64,000 nt of DNA, from NCBI GenBank assembly GCA_025210475.1, contig JAOARW010000065.1:1-64000 (forward strand), in the 5' to 3' direction. The translations under genes were made by a program, and so were the position numbers. Of the stretch, positions 9,508 through 17,835 are shown one piece after another. The notes under the pieces are model-generated. The model was not told where the DNA came from and made no database searches. It saw nothing but the letters and a program-made list of their open reading frames with translations. Every line of letters begins with the position of its first letter. Positions within the stretch are counted from its first letter, which is position 1. The stretch comes from Carboxylicivirga sp. (lineage in GTDB: Bacteria; Bacteroidota; Bacteroidia; Bacteroidales; Marinilabiliaceae).

Positions 9508-10075
9508 TTAAATACTGCACTAATTTACTCACAGCTCTTCCTCGATGACTAATCTTGTTTTTTACGTCGAGGCTCATTTGTGCAAAAGATTCATTAAATC
9601 CTGTTGGTTGAAAGATGGGATCGTAACCAAACCCTTCTTCACCGGCCTTTTCTTCTAAAATAACTCCTTCAACCACCCCTTCAAATTGTAATTCCTGGCC
9701 ATCAATTATCAGAGATATAACCGTCCTGAACCGGGCCTGGCGATTATTCACACCATTCATCAATCGGAGCACTTTCCTCATGTTCAATTCAGCATCCTTT
9801 TCCTCTCCGGCATAACGAGCGGAATAAACCCCAGGCTCACCATTAAGCGCGTCAATCTCGAGCCCTGTATCATCTGCAAAACAGTTAATATTGTATCGAT
9901 CAAAAATGTACTCTGATTTTTGTCGGGCATTCTCCTCCAGCGTCTCACCTGTCTCCGGAATTTCATCTGAACAATTTATTTCACCCAGGCTCAATAAACT
10001 AATATTAAAACCCAACATTGCCTCAATCTCCTTTAACTTATGCTGATTGTTTGTTGCAAAAACCAGTTTCATCAC
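9491..10075 (-). CDS. rdgB: Non-canonical purine NTP pyrophosphatase (RdgB/HAM1)
   Basis: 194 residues, standard for the family. The N-terminal signature KLVFATNNQHKLKEI (residues 3-17), the acidic FADDTGLEIDAL motif with metal-binding Asp residues, GEPGVYSARYAG, and the C-terminal GEEGFGYDPIFQP and SHRGRA are all present. The enzyme hydrolyses dITP, XTP and related nucleotides to monophosphates and keeps them out of DNA. The annotated start has two Met in a row; the second (10072) fits the family equally well. First gene of the porZ operon. Confidence 0.95.
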   Translation of the reverse strand: MMKLVFATNNQHKLKEIEAMLGFNISLLSLGEINCSDEIPETGETLEENARQKSEYIFDRYNINCFADDTGLEIDALNGEPGVYSARYAGEEKDAELNMRKVLRLMNGVNNRQARFRTVISLIIDGQELQFEGVVEGVILEEKAGEEGFGYDPIFQPTGFNESFAQMSLDVKNKISHRGRAVSKLVQYLNEKYE

Positions 10076-10198
10076 TTTCTTATTTAACTATTAAACGTAC
10101 GGGATACAAAAGTATTTTAAATCAACTAAAAAAACACCATAAACAAAAAAGACGATCACTAAACGGATCGTCCTTGAAAAGAATATTTTTAATGGAGA

Positions 10199-11032
10199 TC
10201 AACCAAAACCTCCGTAACCATATTTCATTAAGTCGGTGCGTGGATTAATTACTAATACAGGCATTTTTGCACTGTTGGCAATAATGTATTGTTCATAGGC
10301 TCCAAGCACATAATCGTGAAAGGCGATATCGCGTGTTGTCATTACCAATACCATATCGGCATCTATTTTTTCAGAAAACTGAATGGTTTCTTGTGAAAAC
10401 GATGCATCACCTTCAGATAGTACTAATTCAAAATCAATCCCCTTCTCCGTAAGGTATTTTTTGGAAAATACAACATTGGCTTTTGTGCGGCTGTCAATGA
10501 TTCCTTCCTTCGTGGCCGAGGCATAAATGTATACTTTCGGTTTTGAGAATTGATATAAAAATTGAATCCACTTGAGCTTTTCTTTATTCTCAGCCTTGTA
10601 ATCGATCGGAAAAACAATTTTTTGATAATCTGATCTTTTGGGAGCTGACTGAACAACTAAATAAGGTACTTTTGATCCGACTATAACTTTTAAAGCCCAG
10701 CTTCCTGTAAGCTTCTGTAAGCCTTTCATACCATGGGTTCCCATAACCACCAACAAACAATCTAATTCCTCAACCACCGAGTTGATTGTCTTAAAAATTG
10801 TCCCTTCTTTAACTGACGTAGTTGGTTTGACATTCCATGTTTCATGGATTTTCTCGGCCTGACTGGCTAGTTGCTCCTCCAAAGCAGGAATTTGCTCTTC
10901 CTTTTTGGCAATGTGCAGTAAATGAATATCTGCATCGAATTCCTTCGCAACCTTAATGGCATGTTGAACAGCATTATCAGCCACTTCGGTAAAATCGTAC
11001 GGTACTAGGATGGTGTTCTTTGATGTGTCCAT
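10199..11032 (-). CDS. Universal stress protein, two-domain
   Basis: 277 residues made of two UspA-type domains in tandem. Domain 1 starts NTILVPYDFTEVADNAVQHA, with the Asp that contacts ATP in USPs, and ends with GTHGMKGLQKLTGS, close to the G-2x-G-9x-G(S/T) nucleotide motif but one residue shorter in the second gap. Domain 2 (from about residue 150) retains TTRDIAFHDYVLGAYEQYI and ends in PVLVINP. It is a cytosolic stress protein whose ligand is unclear. It is divergent from the cyclase gene at 11120, with about 90 bp between start codons. Confidence 0.85.
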   Translation of the reverse strand: MDTSKNTILVPYDFTEVADNAVQHAIKVAKEFDADIHLLHIAKKEEQIPALEEQLASQAEKIHETWNVKPTTSVKEGTIFKTINSVVEELDCLLVVMGTHGMKGLQKLTGSWALKVIVGSKVPYLVVQSAPKRSDYQKIVFPIDYKAENKEKLKWIQFLYQFSKPKVYIYASATKEGIIDSRTKANVVFSKKYLTEKGIDFELVLSEGDASFSQETIQFSEKIDADMVLVMTTRDIAFHDYVLGAYEQYIIANSAKMPVLVINPRTDLMKYGYGGFG

Positions 11033-11075
11033 AAAAAGCTCTATCGAATGTTCTTTATTAACGGAATAAATATAG

Positions 11076-11083
11076 TACTTTTG
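11076..11083 (+). promoter_or_regulatory. Bacteroidota -7 box (TACTTTTG) of the cyclase gene
   Basis: TACTTTTG matches the TAnnTTTG element used by the primary sigma factor of this phylum and lies 36 bp before the ATG at 11120. No perfect TTTG -33 box is visible. The position argues against an upstream start at 11048. Confidence 0.4.
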
Positions 11084-11119
11084 ATTTTAATTGCAAGTAA
11101 GGGACGAGACGAATACATT

Positions 11120-12940
11120 ATGTCGAAGGAAGCAATCAACATACCAAAATCTGTACAGTTACTTTTCAAAAAAAATCTATTATTCGCGATTATATACGGA
11201 TTAAGTTTGATTTTGTTCCCTAAAATTACAATTGCCCAAAGCAATATTATTGATTATACTCTCGAAACAGCTAATCATCAAGAGGTATTAAGCAATAAGG
11301 AATCGAAAGTAATAAACTCAAAGTCGTTTTCCTTGTTTTGGAATGTTGACAGCACCCACAATAAACAATTCCGATACCGCATAATTCCTTATGAGAAAGG
11401 TTGGAGTTCCTGGTCGCAAAAAAACACAGCTGCTTTCTTTAATTTACCCGAAGGTGAATATTTGTTTCTGATTGAAATGGAAAACGGTCAAACCGAAGAA
11501 TTGACCATCACAATTGATTTACCCTTTTGGAAACACCCGCTGTTCTACATTGTCGCCATTGTTTTTTTTAGTTTCATGACCTTCGGATTGATCGTACTTC
11601 TTTTTCGTCAGCGAATAAAAAAGATATCACAAAACATAGAAGCGGAGTTTCGGAAAACATTTAAAATAAAACAAAAAGCACGCGAAAAAACGGTTGGTAC
11701 CAGTGCCAGATCTGTTAAAGCACAGGCGCGCATCCGTTCCCGAAAATACCAAAGGGTAACGGTTCTTTTTGCCGATATACAAGGTTTTACAAAAATTGTT
11801 GAACACATTAATCCCGAAACATTAATTGATGAGTTGGATCGTTTCTTTTTTTATCTGGATGGTGTAGTTGAAAAATACAATATTGAAAAGATTAAAACCA
11901 TTGGTGACGCTTATATGTGTGCGGGTGGTATTCCATCAATCAATCGTACCAATCCTGTAGAAGTGGTATTGGCCGGCCTCGAAATGCAAAAGTACATGAA
12001 AGACAGCAAGGTGCAACAAGACAGTGAACTGGGCTTTTGGGAATTACGCATTGGCATCCATACCGGACCGGTTATTTCAGGCGAAGTTGGACGTAAGAAT
12101 GTTTCATTTGATATTTGGGGCGATACTGTTAATATCGCATCCAGAATGGAAAGTTCAGGCATGGCGGGTATGATTAATATTACAGGAGTGACTTTTGAAT
12201 TGATCAAAGACTTTTTTGAATGCGACTACCGGGGTAAAATGCCTATTAAATACAAGGGGGAGACAGATATGTATTTTGTGAAACGAATCAAGCCGTATTT
12301 ATCCGAAGACAAGGCTGGTGTATTTCCGAATAAGCAATTTAAAATAAAGCTTCAGCACATTCGATTTGGTGATTTGGAGGATTTTATTCTTAGAAAACTC
12401 GAAAATGAGTTAATGGAAGGCCTGTTTTATCACAACAAAGAACATACGCAGGATGTACTTACGCAAATCGAAATCATTGCCCGGGGCGAAAATGTCAATT
12501 CAGAAGATTTATTAATATTGAAAACAGCAGCTCTTTTGCATGATGTTGGCTTTATTGTTGAATACGATAATCATGAGGACAATAGCATCTCTTTTGCCAA
12601 AGAGGTTTTACCAACTTATTTTTACGAAGATTACCAAATAGAACAGGTTGTTGAATTGATTAATGTAACTAGGGTTGGCAGCAAACCGCGTAATTACCTC
12701 GAGAAGATAATGAAAGATGCAGACCTTGATTATCTGGGCAGGGCCGATTTTATTTTAATTTCGGATAACCTATATAAGGAGTTGAACCTTCATAATGGCA
12801 AAATGAGCATGGATGATTGGAATAAACTGCAGTATGATTTTATTTCCAATCACACCTATTATACAGGTACAGCTCGCAAATTACGACAGGTAAATAAGGA
12901 GCGACAATTACAAAAATTGAAAGTTCTCGTTACAAATTAA
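11120..12940 (+). CDS. Membrane class III adenylyl cyclase with C-terminal HD domain
   Basis: 606 residues from MSKEAIN (the frame is open back to 11048, but a promoter box lies between). A hydrophobic stretch at about 22-40 may be a signal anchor, then a Y_Y_Y-type beta domain, a membrane helix near 145-170, a basic linker and the cyclase domain (about 210-400). Metal Asp residues are D219 (FADIQGFT) and D263 (TIGDAYM). K259 and D331 (FDIWGD) are the pair that selects ATP over GTP in class III enzymes. The last 180 residues form an HD domain with YHNKEHTQDV (437-446) and LLHDVG (H474, D475), reminiscent of cyclic nucleotide phosphodiesterases. It may both make and destroy cAMP; the second activity is an inference. 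Confidence 0.85.
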   Translation: MSKEAINIPKSVQLLFKKNLLFAIIYGLSLILFPKITIAQSNIIDYTLETANHQEVLSNKESKVINSKSFSLFWNVDSTHNKQFRYRIIPYEKGWSSWSQKNTAAFFNLPEGEYLFLIEMENGQTEELTITIDLPFWKHPLFYIVAIVFFSFMTFGLIVLLFRQRIKKISQNIEAEFRKTFKIKQKAREKTVGTSARSVKAQARIRSRKYQRVTVLFADIQGFTKIVEHINPETLIDELDRFFFYLDGVVEKYNIEKIKTIGDAYMCAGGIPSINRTNPVEVVLAGLEMQKYMKDSKVQQDSELGFWELRIGIHTGPVISGEVGRKNVSFDIWGDTVNIASRMESSGMAGMINITGVTFELIKDFFECDYRGKMPIKYKGETDMYFVKRIKPYLSEDKAGVFPNKQFKIKLQHIRFGDLEDFILRKLENELMEGLFYHNKEHTQDVLTQIEIIARGENVNSEDLLILKTAALLHDVGFIVEYDNHEDNSISFAKEVLPTYFYEDYQIEQVVELINVTRVGSKPRNYLEKIMKDADLDYLGRADFILISDNLYKELNLHNGKMSMDDWNKLQYDFISNHTYYTGTARKLRQVNKERQLQKLKVLVTN

Positions 12941-12964
12941 TAGCCGTTATAGTATTTATTTATC

Positions 12965-12972
12965 TATATTTG
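12965..12972 (+). promoter_or_regulatory. Bacteroidota -7 box (TATATTTG) of the bactofilin/atp operon
   Basis: TATATTTG fits TAnnTTTG and lies 30 bp before the bactofilin ATG. No clear -33 TTTG is seen. It may drive bactofilin and the ATP synthase genes that follow without a visible terminator. Confidence 0.35.
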
Positions 12973-13002
12973 TTCTAATCATTACAACTAATTTTTCGGA
13001 AA

Positions 13003-13386
13003 ATGGCTAAAAAATACGAGACGGAATCGAACTTGGCTGATATGATTGGTCCGGGTACAGCAATAAAAGGCGATATTGAAACCAATAACGATATTAAAGT
13101 AGATGGTTCCATTGAAGGTAACCTTATATCAAAAGGAAGAATAATAATTGGTCAGTCTGGTAAAGTTATCGGAGAATTAAAATCTACCAATTGTGATATT
13201 ATGGGAACTTTTGAAGGTAAGTTAACCGTTTCCGAGTTGTTGTCCCTTAAGGCTTCAAGTAAGCTGCATGGCGATGTTAAAACAAGCAAATTATCAATTG
13301 AGCCGGGAGCAATTTTCACTGGAACCTGTAACATGGATGACAAGGTAACTCAACCATCAGCAGGAGTCGCCAATGCCAAAAAATAA
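13003..13386 (+). CDS. Bactofilin (polymer-forming cytoskeletal protein)
   Basis: 127 residues, typical small bactofilin. The central repeats GTAIKGDIETNNDIKVDGSIEG and onward (about 18-105) alternate hydrophobic residues and glycines as in the right-handed beta-helix of bactofilins, with flexible ends. Bactofilins polymerise without nucleotide at the inner membrane and scaffold cell-wall or morphogenetic enzymes. The stop overlaps the start of the next small membrane protein by 14 bp, so the two are coupled, and both precede the ATP synthase operon. Confidence 0.9.
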   Translation: MAKKYETESNLADMIGPGTAIKGDIETNNDIKVDGSIEGNLISKGRIIIGQSGKVIGELKSTNCDIMGTFEGKLTVSELLSLKASSKLHGDVKTSKLSIEPGAIFTGTCNMDDKVTQPSAGVANAKK

Positions 13387-13759
13387 TTCAGTAGCTCAAA
13401 GCATACAAAAATCATTGTATTACCCACTTGTTGCAATTCTACTGGCAATTGTCTGGTATGTTTGTATTGAGTGGTTACAAATAGCATTTACGAAGGTAAC
13501 TTCCGGATTAGTATTCTTAACCGGTCTTTACCTTCTTTTTTATTATCTCTTCGTTTTCGTCCAAAAAAGACACAAAGAAAAATCTGGCTTTATCTTTCTG
13601 ATAATGTTAACCTTAAAGATGTGTTTTATTTTCGGATATTTATTTCTTTTTCTAAATCCGGAGGCATCCGAAAACAAAAGAGAAGTACTATTGTTCTTAA
13701 TGAACTATTTCGCGCTTTTGATCGTAGATTTGGCGATTAAAGTTCGATTAATGAAGTAA
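13373..13759 (+). CDS. Small four-helix membrane protein at the AtpI position (DUF6168-like)
   Basis: 128 residues with four hydrophobic helices (about 15-35, 42-62, 72-93, 103-122) and basic loops. It sits between bactofilin and atpB, the place where AtpI-like assembly proteins are found in many genomes, but I see no strong AtpI signature. Small membrane proteins in this position are common in Bacteroidota. A helper role in c-ring or Fo assembly is an inference from position. Confidence 0.6.
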   Translation: MPKNNSVAQSIQKSLYYPLVAILLAIVWYVCIEWLQIAFTKVTSGLVFLTGLYLLFYYLFVFVQKRHKEKSGFIFLIMLTLKMCFIFGYLFLFLNPEASENKREVLLFLMNYFALLIVDLAIKVRLMK

Positions 13760-13788
13760 GACAAGTAAAACAGCACTATTATCATTTA

Positions 13789-14865
13789 ATGCAAGATATA
13801 CGATTAGTAATTGCTCTGATAGCCTTTTGGGCGTTTTCACAAAGCTCCTTTGCTGCTGATAAACACAACGACGGTTCTTCTGAAAAAGAATTTGATCCGA
13901 TGGAAATGATTATGCACCACATTGCTGATTCGCATGAGTGGCATATTATTTCCTATAAAAGCAAGGGCGTAGAAAAGCACATAAATCTCCCTTTACCTGT
14001 TATTTTAATTAACGATGGATTACACATCTTTATGTCTTCAGCCTTTCATCATGGCGAAGAAGTTGTGAAAAAAGGAGATACCTATTATAAGCTTTATCAT
14101 GGCAAAATATACATTACTGATTCAGAAGGAAGCATTGAATACGACGATGAGCATAAAGTAACAAATGAAAAACCGTTTGACCTGTCCATTACACGTAATG
14201 TGGCTTCGATGTGGTTAAGTGTTATTATCATTATTGGGATGTTTCTTGCCGCTGCCAAGCGTTATCGTGGTCCGCCATCGGCACCCAGAGGCATTCAGTC
14301 GTTTCTCGAACCCATCATTCTTTTTGTTCGCGACGACATTGCTTATGCGCAAATTGACAAACACAAAGCGGATCGTTACGTCCCGTTTTTGTTAACCTTG
14401 TTTTTCTTTATCTGGATTAACAACCTCATTGGATTAATTCCTTTCTTTCCGGGAGGTAGTAACCTAACCGGTAATATTTCGCTAACCATGGTGTTGGCTC
14501 TTATCACATTTTTCGTTACAAATTTTAGCGGTACCAAAAGCTATTGGGGGCATATTTTCTGGATGCCTGGTGTTCCGGCGCCGATTCGTATCCTGCTTTC
14601 AGTCATCGAATTAATTGGCTTGTTTACAAAACCATTTGCTTTGATGATTCGTTTATTGGCTAATATCACTGCCGGACACATCATCATATTAAGCTTATTA
14701 TCGCTTGTTTTTATAATGAAGAGTGCAGGTATTGCTTTGGTTTCGGTGCCAATGACCCTGATGATGTTTATGTTGGAATTATTAGTTGCAGTATTGCAAG
14801 CTTATATATTTACCTTATTATCGGCCTTGTTTATTGGTATGGCCGTGCATAGTGAAGAACATTAA
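13789..14865 (+). CDS. atpB: ATP synthase Fo subunit a
   Basis: 358 residues, about 90 longer than the E. coli subunit. The extra N-terminus has a signal-like segment (about 4-22, ending SFAA) and a His/Glu-rich periplasmic part, as is usual in Bacteroidota. Five or six membrane helices follow. The essential Arg of the proton path is in PFALMIRLLANITAGH (about residues 282-297), and WINNLIGLIPF is also conserved. It forms the static half-channel against the c-ring. Confidence 0.95.
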   Translation: MQDIRLVIALIAFWAFSQSSFAADKHNDGSSEKEFDPMEMIMHHIADSHEWHIISYKSKGVEKHINLPLPVILINDGLHIFMSSAFHHGEEVVKKGDTYYKLYHGKIYITDSEGSIEYDDEHKVTNEKPFDLSITRNVASMWLSVIIIIGMFLAAAKRYRGPPSAPRGIQSFLEPIILFVRDDIAYAQIDKHKADRYVPFLLTLFFFIWINNLIGLIPFFPGGSNLTGNISLTMVLALITFFVTNFSGTKSYWGHIFWMPGVPAPIRILLSVIELIGLFTKPFALMIRLLANITAGHIIILSLLSLVFIMKSAGIALVSVPMTLMMFMLELLVAVLQAYIFTLLSALFIGMAVHSEEH

Positions 14866-14890
14866 TAGTTAATATTTTAAACGTAATACA

Positions 14891-15100
14891 ATGGAAGGTT
14901 TATCATTAACCACAATCGGTTTAGGCTTAATCATTATCGGAGCCGCATACGGAATTGGTCGAATTGCTGCTAGTGCCATGGAAGCAATGGGTCGTCAGCC
15001 AGAAATCAGTTCTAAAATTCAAACAGCCATGATTATTGCTGCCGCTCTTATTGAGGGTGCTGCCTTATTTGCTATCGTAGTGGCGTTGATGAAAGGATAA
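14891..15100 (+). CDS. atpE: ATP synthase Fo subunit c
   Basis: 69 residues, two helices joined by the polar loop GRQPE (about 38-42). The ion-binding Glu lies in AALIEGAALFAIV. The residue after it is Gly, not Ser/Thr, and the Gln found in helix 1 of Na+-coupled rings is replaced by Ile, so proton coupling is predicted (inference from known Na+ ring motifs). Spacing to atpB is 25 bp and to atpF 12 bp. Confidence 0.95.
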   Translation: MEGLSLTTIGLGLIIIGAAYGIGRIAASAMEAMGRQPEISSKIQTAMIIAAALIEGAALFAIVVALMKG

Positions 15101-15112
15101 AACTAAACGATT

Positions 15113-15607
15113 ATGGATTTGTTATCTCCAAATCCCGGTTTAGTCTTTTGGTCGGCACTTACGTTTGGCATATTGCTTTTTATCTTAAGGCGCTATGCCT
15201 GGAAACCAATATTGCATGCGGTTAAATCTCGTGAAGAGACCATTGAGTATGCTTTATCGGCTGCCGAAAAAGCCAAAGCTGAAGTAGAAGATTTGAACGC
15301 TGCTAAAGTTCAGATTATGAATGAAGCCAAGGCGGAACGTGACACACTGATCAAGCAAGCCAGGGAATTAAAACAAACAATGCTCGATGATGCCAAAAAC
15401 AAGGCTCAGGAAGAAGCGGACAAGATTATTGCGTCGGCCCGTCTTCAGATTGAGCGCGAAAAGAATGAGGCCATCTTGCAATTGAAGGAAAAAGTTGCAG
15501 AATTTTCGGTGGATATTGCCGGTAAGCTGTTGGAAGAAGAACTTCAGACAACGGACAAACAAAAGGCAATTATCGACAAATATTTGCAGGAAGTGAATTT
15601 TAATTAG
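15113..15607 (+). CDS. atpF: ATP synthase Fo subunit b
   Basis: 164 residues: one N-terminal membrane helix (GLVFWSALTFGILLFILRRY) and a long charged coiled coil (about 40-150) rich in Ala, Glu and Lys, the peripheral stalk. Normal length. The stop codon lies inside a perfect hairpin (15603-15623). Confidence 0.95.
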   Translation: MDLLSPNPGLVFWSALTFGILLFILRRYAWKPILHAVKSREETIEYALSAAEKAKAEVEDLNAAKVQIMNEAKAERDTLIKQARELKQTMLDDAKNKAQEEADKIIASARLQIEREKNEAILQLKEKVAEFSVDIAGKLLEEELQTTDKQKAIIDKYLQEVNFN

Positions 15608-15658
15608 TCACAACACGACTAATTTGTGATATTTTGGCAGTTGCACATCGATTGCCAA
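15603..15658 (+). other. Two hairpins in the atpF-atpH spacer
   Basis: ATTAGTC (15603-15609) pairs perfectly with GACTAAT (15617-15623) across 7 nt, and TTGGCA (15634-15639) pairs with TGCCAA (15653-15658). There is no following T-run, so these are not ordinary terminators. The 80-bp spacer is the longest in the operon. They may be mRNA processing or stability elements. Confidence 0.45.
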
Positions 15659-15687
15659 CAAGTAGAACACCATTCTAATACTAAAGA

Positions 15688-16224
15688 ATGAACAGAAGTT
15701 TGATTGCAGACAGGTACGCTAAAGCCCTCTTTAAACTTGCTGCCGAGCAGCAGGAACTGGAGCGCATTTATAAGGACGTTAATTTATTACAATCCTATTG
15801 CAAAGAAGCAGAAGGATTCACCGAACTATTAACGAGCCCCGTATTGAAACCTGCGCAAAAAAAGAAGGCATTTCATTCTGTGTTGGAAGGTAAAATAGCT
15901 GTTAATACATTAAACCTTATTGATTTATTAATTAGCAACAACCGTGAAGTTCTGCTTGAAGATATCAACAGGCGTTTTATCTGGCTGTATAAAAATGAAA
16001 AAGGCATTAAAGAGGTAACTGTCTTTACCGCCGTTGAATTTGATCAGGAGCAACACAAAGTGCTCGATCAGTTTTTACAGGAGCAGTTTAAAGCGCCCAT
16101 TGAACTCATAATAAAGGTTAAACCGGATTTGCTTGGAGGTTTTATATTAAAAGTAGATGGAAAGATGGCAGATGCCAGTATGAGTTCAAAGTTGAAACAA
16201 ATAAAAAAGCAATTGCTTAGTTAA
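15688..16224 (+). CDS. atpH: ATP synthase F1 subunit delta
   Basis: 178 residues, the standard length of the OSCP/delta family. The N-terminal six-helix domain begins LIADRYAKALFKLA (about 4-17), and the C-terminal signature KVKPDLLGGFILKVDGKMADASM (about 143-165) is intact. It joins the b stalk to the top of F1. Confidence 0.95.
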   Translation: MNRSLIADRYAKALFKLAAEQQELERIYKDVNLLQSYCKEAEGFTELLTSPVLKPAQKKKAFHSVLEGKIAVNTLNLIDLLISNNREVLLEDINRRFIWLYKNEKGIKEVTVFTAVEFDQEQHKVLDQFLQEQFKAPIELIIKVKPDLLGGFILKVDGKMADASMSSKLKQIKKQLLS

Positions 16225-16245
16225 ACGTACTAAATTAATAAGCGG

Positions 16246-17829
16246 ATGGATACGATAAAACCGGCTGAAGTATCGGATTTATTAAAAAAACAGATTGCAG
16301 GCTTTCAAACGTCAACTGAACTGGAAGAGGTAGGAACTGTTTTGCAGGTGGGTGATGGTATTGCCCGTGTTTTTGGACTCACCAATGTAAAGGCCAACGA
16401 ATTGGTTGAGTTAGATTCTTGTATGGGTGTGGTACTTAACCTCGAACAGGATAATGTTGGGGTAGTGCTATTTGGCTCATCACAAGCCGTAAAAGAAGGC
16501 GATTTAGTTAAGCGTACCGGGCGAATTGCTTCTATTAATGTAGGCGAAGGCATGGTTGGCCGTGTTATCAACGCCATTGGTGAACCCATTGACGGGAAAG
16601 GCCCAATTCAGGGTGAAACCTATGAAATGCCTTTAGAAAGAAAAGCACCACAGGTGATTTACCGTCAGCCTGTAAAAGAACCTTTACAAACCGGCCTTTT
16701 AGCTGTAGATGCGATGACACCCATTGGACGTGGTCAGCGTGAGCTTATTATTGGCGACCGCCAGACTGGTAAAACAGCCATTGCCATTGACACCATTATC
16801 AATCAGCGCTCTTTTTATGATGATGGCGAACCGGTTTATTGCATCTATGTGGCCGTTGGACAAAAGGGAAGTACGGTTGCCCAAATTGTGAATACTCTTG
16901 AAAAGCATGGGGCAATGGAATATACAACAGTGGTTTCGGCTCCTGCTGCCGATCCGTCGGCCATGCAGTTTTATGCTCCTTTCTCGGGAACTGCCATTGG
17001 TGAGTATTTTCGCGATACAGGTCGTTCAGCCCTGATCATATACGATGACCTGTCGAAACAGGCTGTATCTTACCGCGAGGTGAGTTTGTTGTTGCGTCGT
17101 CCGCCGGGTCGTGAGGCTTATCCGGGTGATGTTTTCTATCTGCACAGCCGCTTATTGGAGCGGGCAGCTAAAATCATCGAATCAGATGAAATTGCTTCGC
17201 AGATGAATGATTTACCAGATTCCCTTCGCTCCAAAGTTAAGGGTGGCGGATCATTAACAGCCTTGCCGATTATTGAAACGCAAGCGGGTGATGTATCAGC
17301 CTATATCCCTACCAATGTGATTTCCATTACGGATGGTCAGATCTTTTTGGAGAGTGATTTATTTAACTCTGGTGTTCGTCCGGCCATTAACGTTGGTATC
17401 TCTGTGTCGAGGGTAGGAGGTAGTGCACAAATTAAGCCAATGAAAAAGGTGGCTGGTACCTTAAAGCTTGATCAGGCACAATATCGCGAACTGGAAGCTT
17501 TTGCTAAGTTTGGTTCAGACCTCGACCCGGCTACAATGCTGGTTTTGGATAAAGGTCGTAAGAATGTGGAACTGCTTAAGCAGCCGCAATACCAGCCGGT
17601 AAAAGTAGAAGAACAGGTTGCACTGATATACTGCGGTACTCAAGGTTTATTAAAAGACGTACCGGCTGACAAGGTGAAAGAATGGCAAAAAGAGTTTATT
17701 GAAAACCTTCAGGTCAGTCACCCCGATTTACTAAACGAAATTAAAAAAGGTGGTTATAACGATGAGATTGTTGGTAAACTAAAAACCGTTGCCAACGATG
17801 TGGCCCATCAATATTTAACCGAAGAATAA
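16246..17829 (+). CDS. atpA: ATP synthase F1 subunit alpha
   Basis: 527 residues. The Walker A motif GDRQTGKTA lies near residue 169, Walker B is ALIIYDDLSKQA, and the arginine-finger segment is SVSRVGGSAQ. The N-terminal signature EVSDLLKKQIAGF is also present. It is the non-catalytic nucleotide-binding subunit of F1. It follows atpH by 21 bp and precedes atpG by 6 bp. Confidence 0.98.
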   Translation: MDTIKPAEVSDLLKKQIAGFQTSTELEEVGTVLQVGDGIARVFGLTNVKANELVELDSCMGVVLNLEQDNVGVVLFGSSQAVKEGDLVKRTGRIASINVGEGMVGRVINAIGEPIDGKGPIQGETYEMPLERKAPQVIYRQPVKEPLQTGLLAVDAMTPIGRGQRELIIGDRQTGKTAIAIDTIINQRSFYDDGEPVYCIYVAVGQKGSTVAQIVNTLEKHGAMEYTTVVSAPAADPSAMQFYAPFSGTAIGEYFRDTGRSALIIYDDLSKQAVSYREVSLLLRRPPGREAYPGDVFYLHSRLLERAAKIIESDEIASQMNDLPDSLRSKVKGGGSLTALPIIETQAGDVSAYIPTNVISITDGQIFLESDLFNSGVRPAINVGISVSRVGGSAQIKPMKKVAGTLKLDQAQYRELEAFAKFGSDLDPATMLVLDKGRKNVELLKQPQYQPVKVEEQVALIYCGTQGLLKDVPADKVKEWQKEFIENLQVSHPDLLNEIKKGGYNDEIVGKLKTVANDVAHQYLTEE

Positions 17830-17835
17830 GCGCTT

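Noticed and set aside
11048..11119. Upstream start for the cyclase gene
   Set aside because: A TACTTTTG promoter box lies inside it (11076-11083), the divergent gene starts at 11032, and the extra 24 residues have no counterpart.
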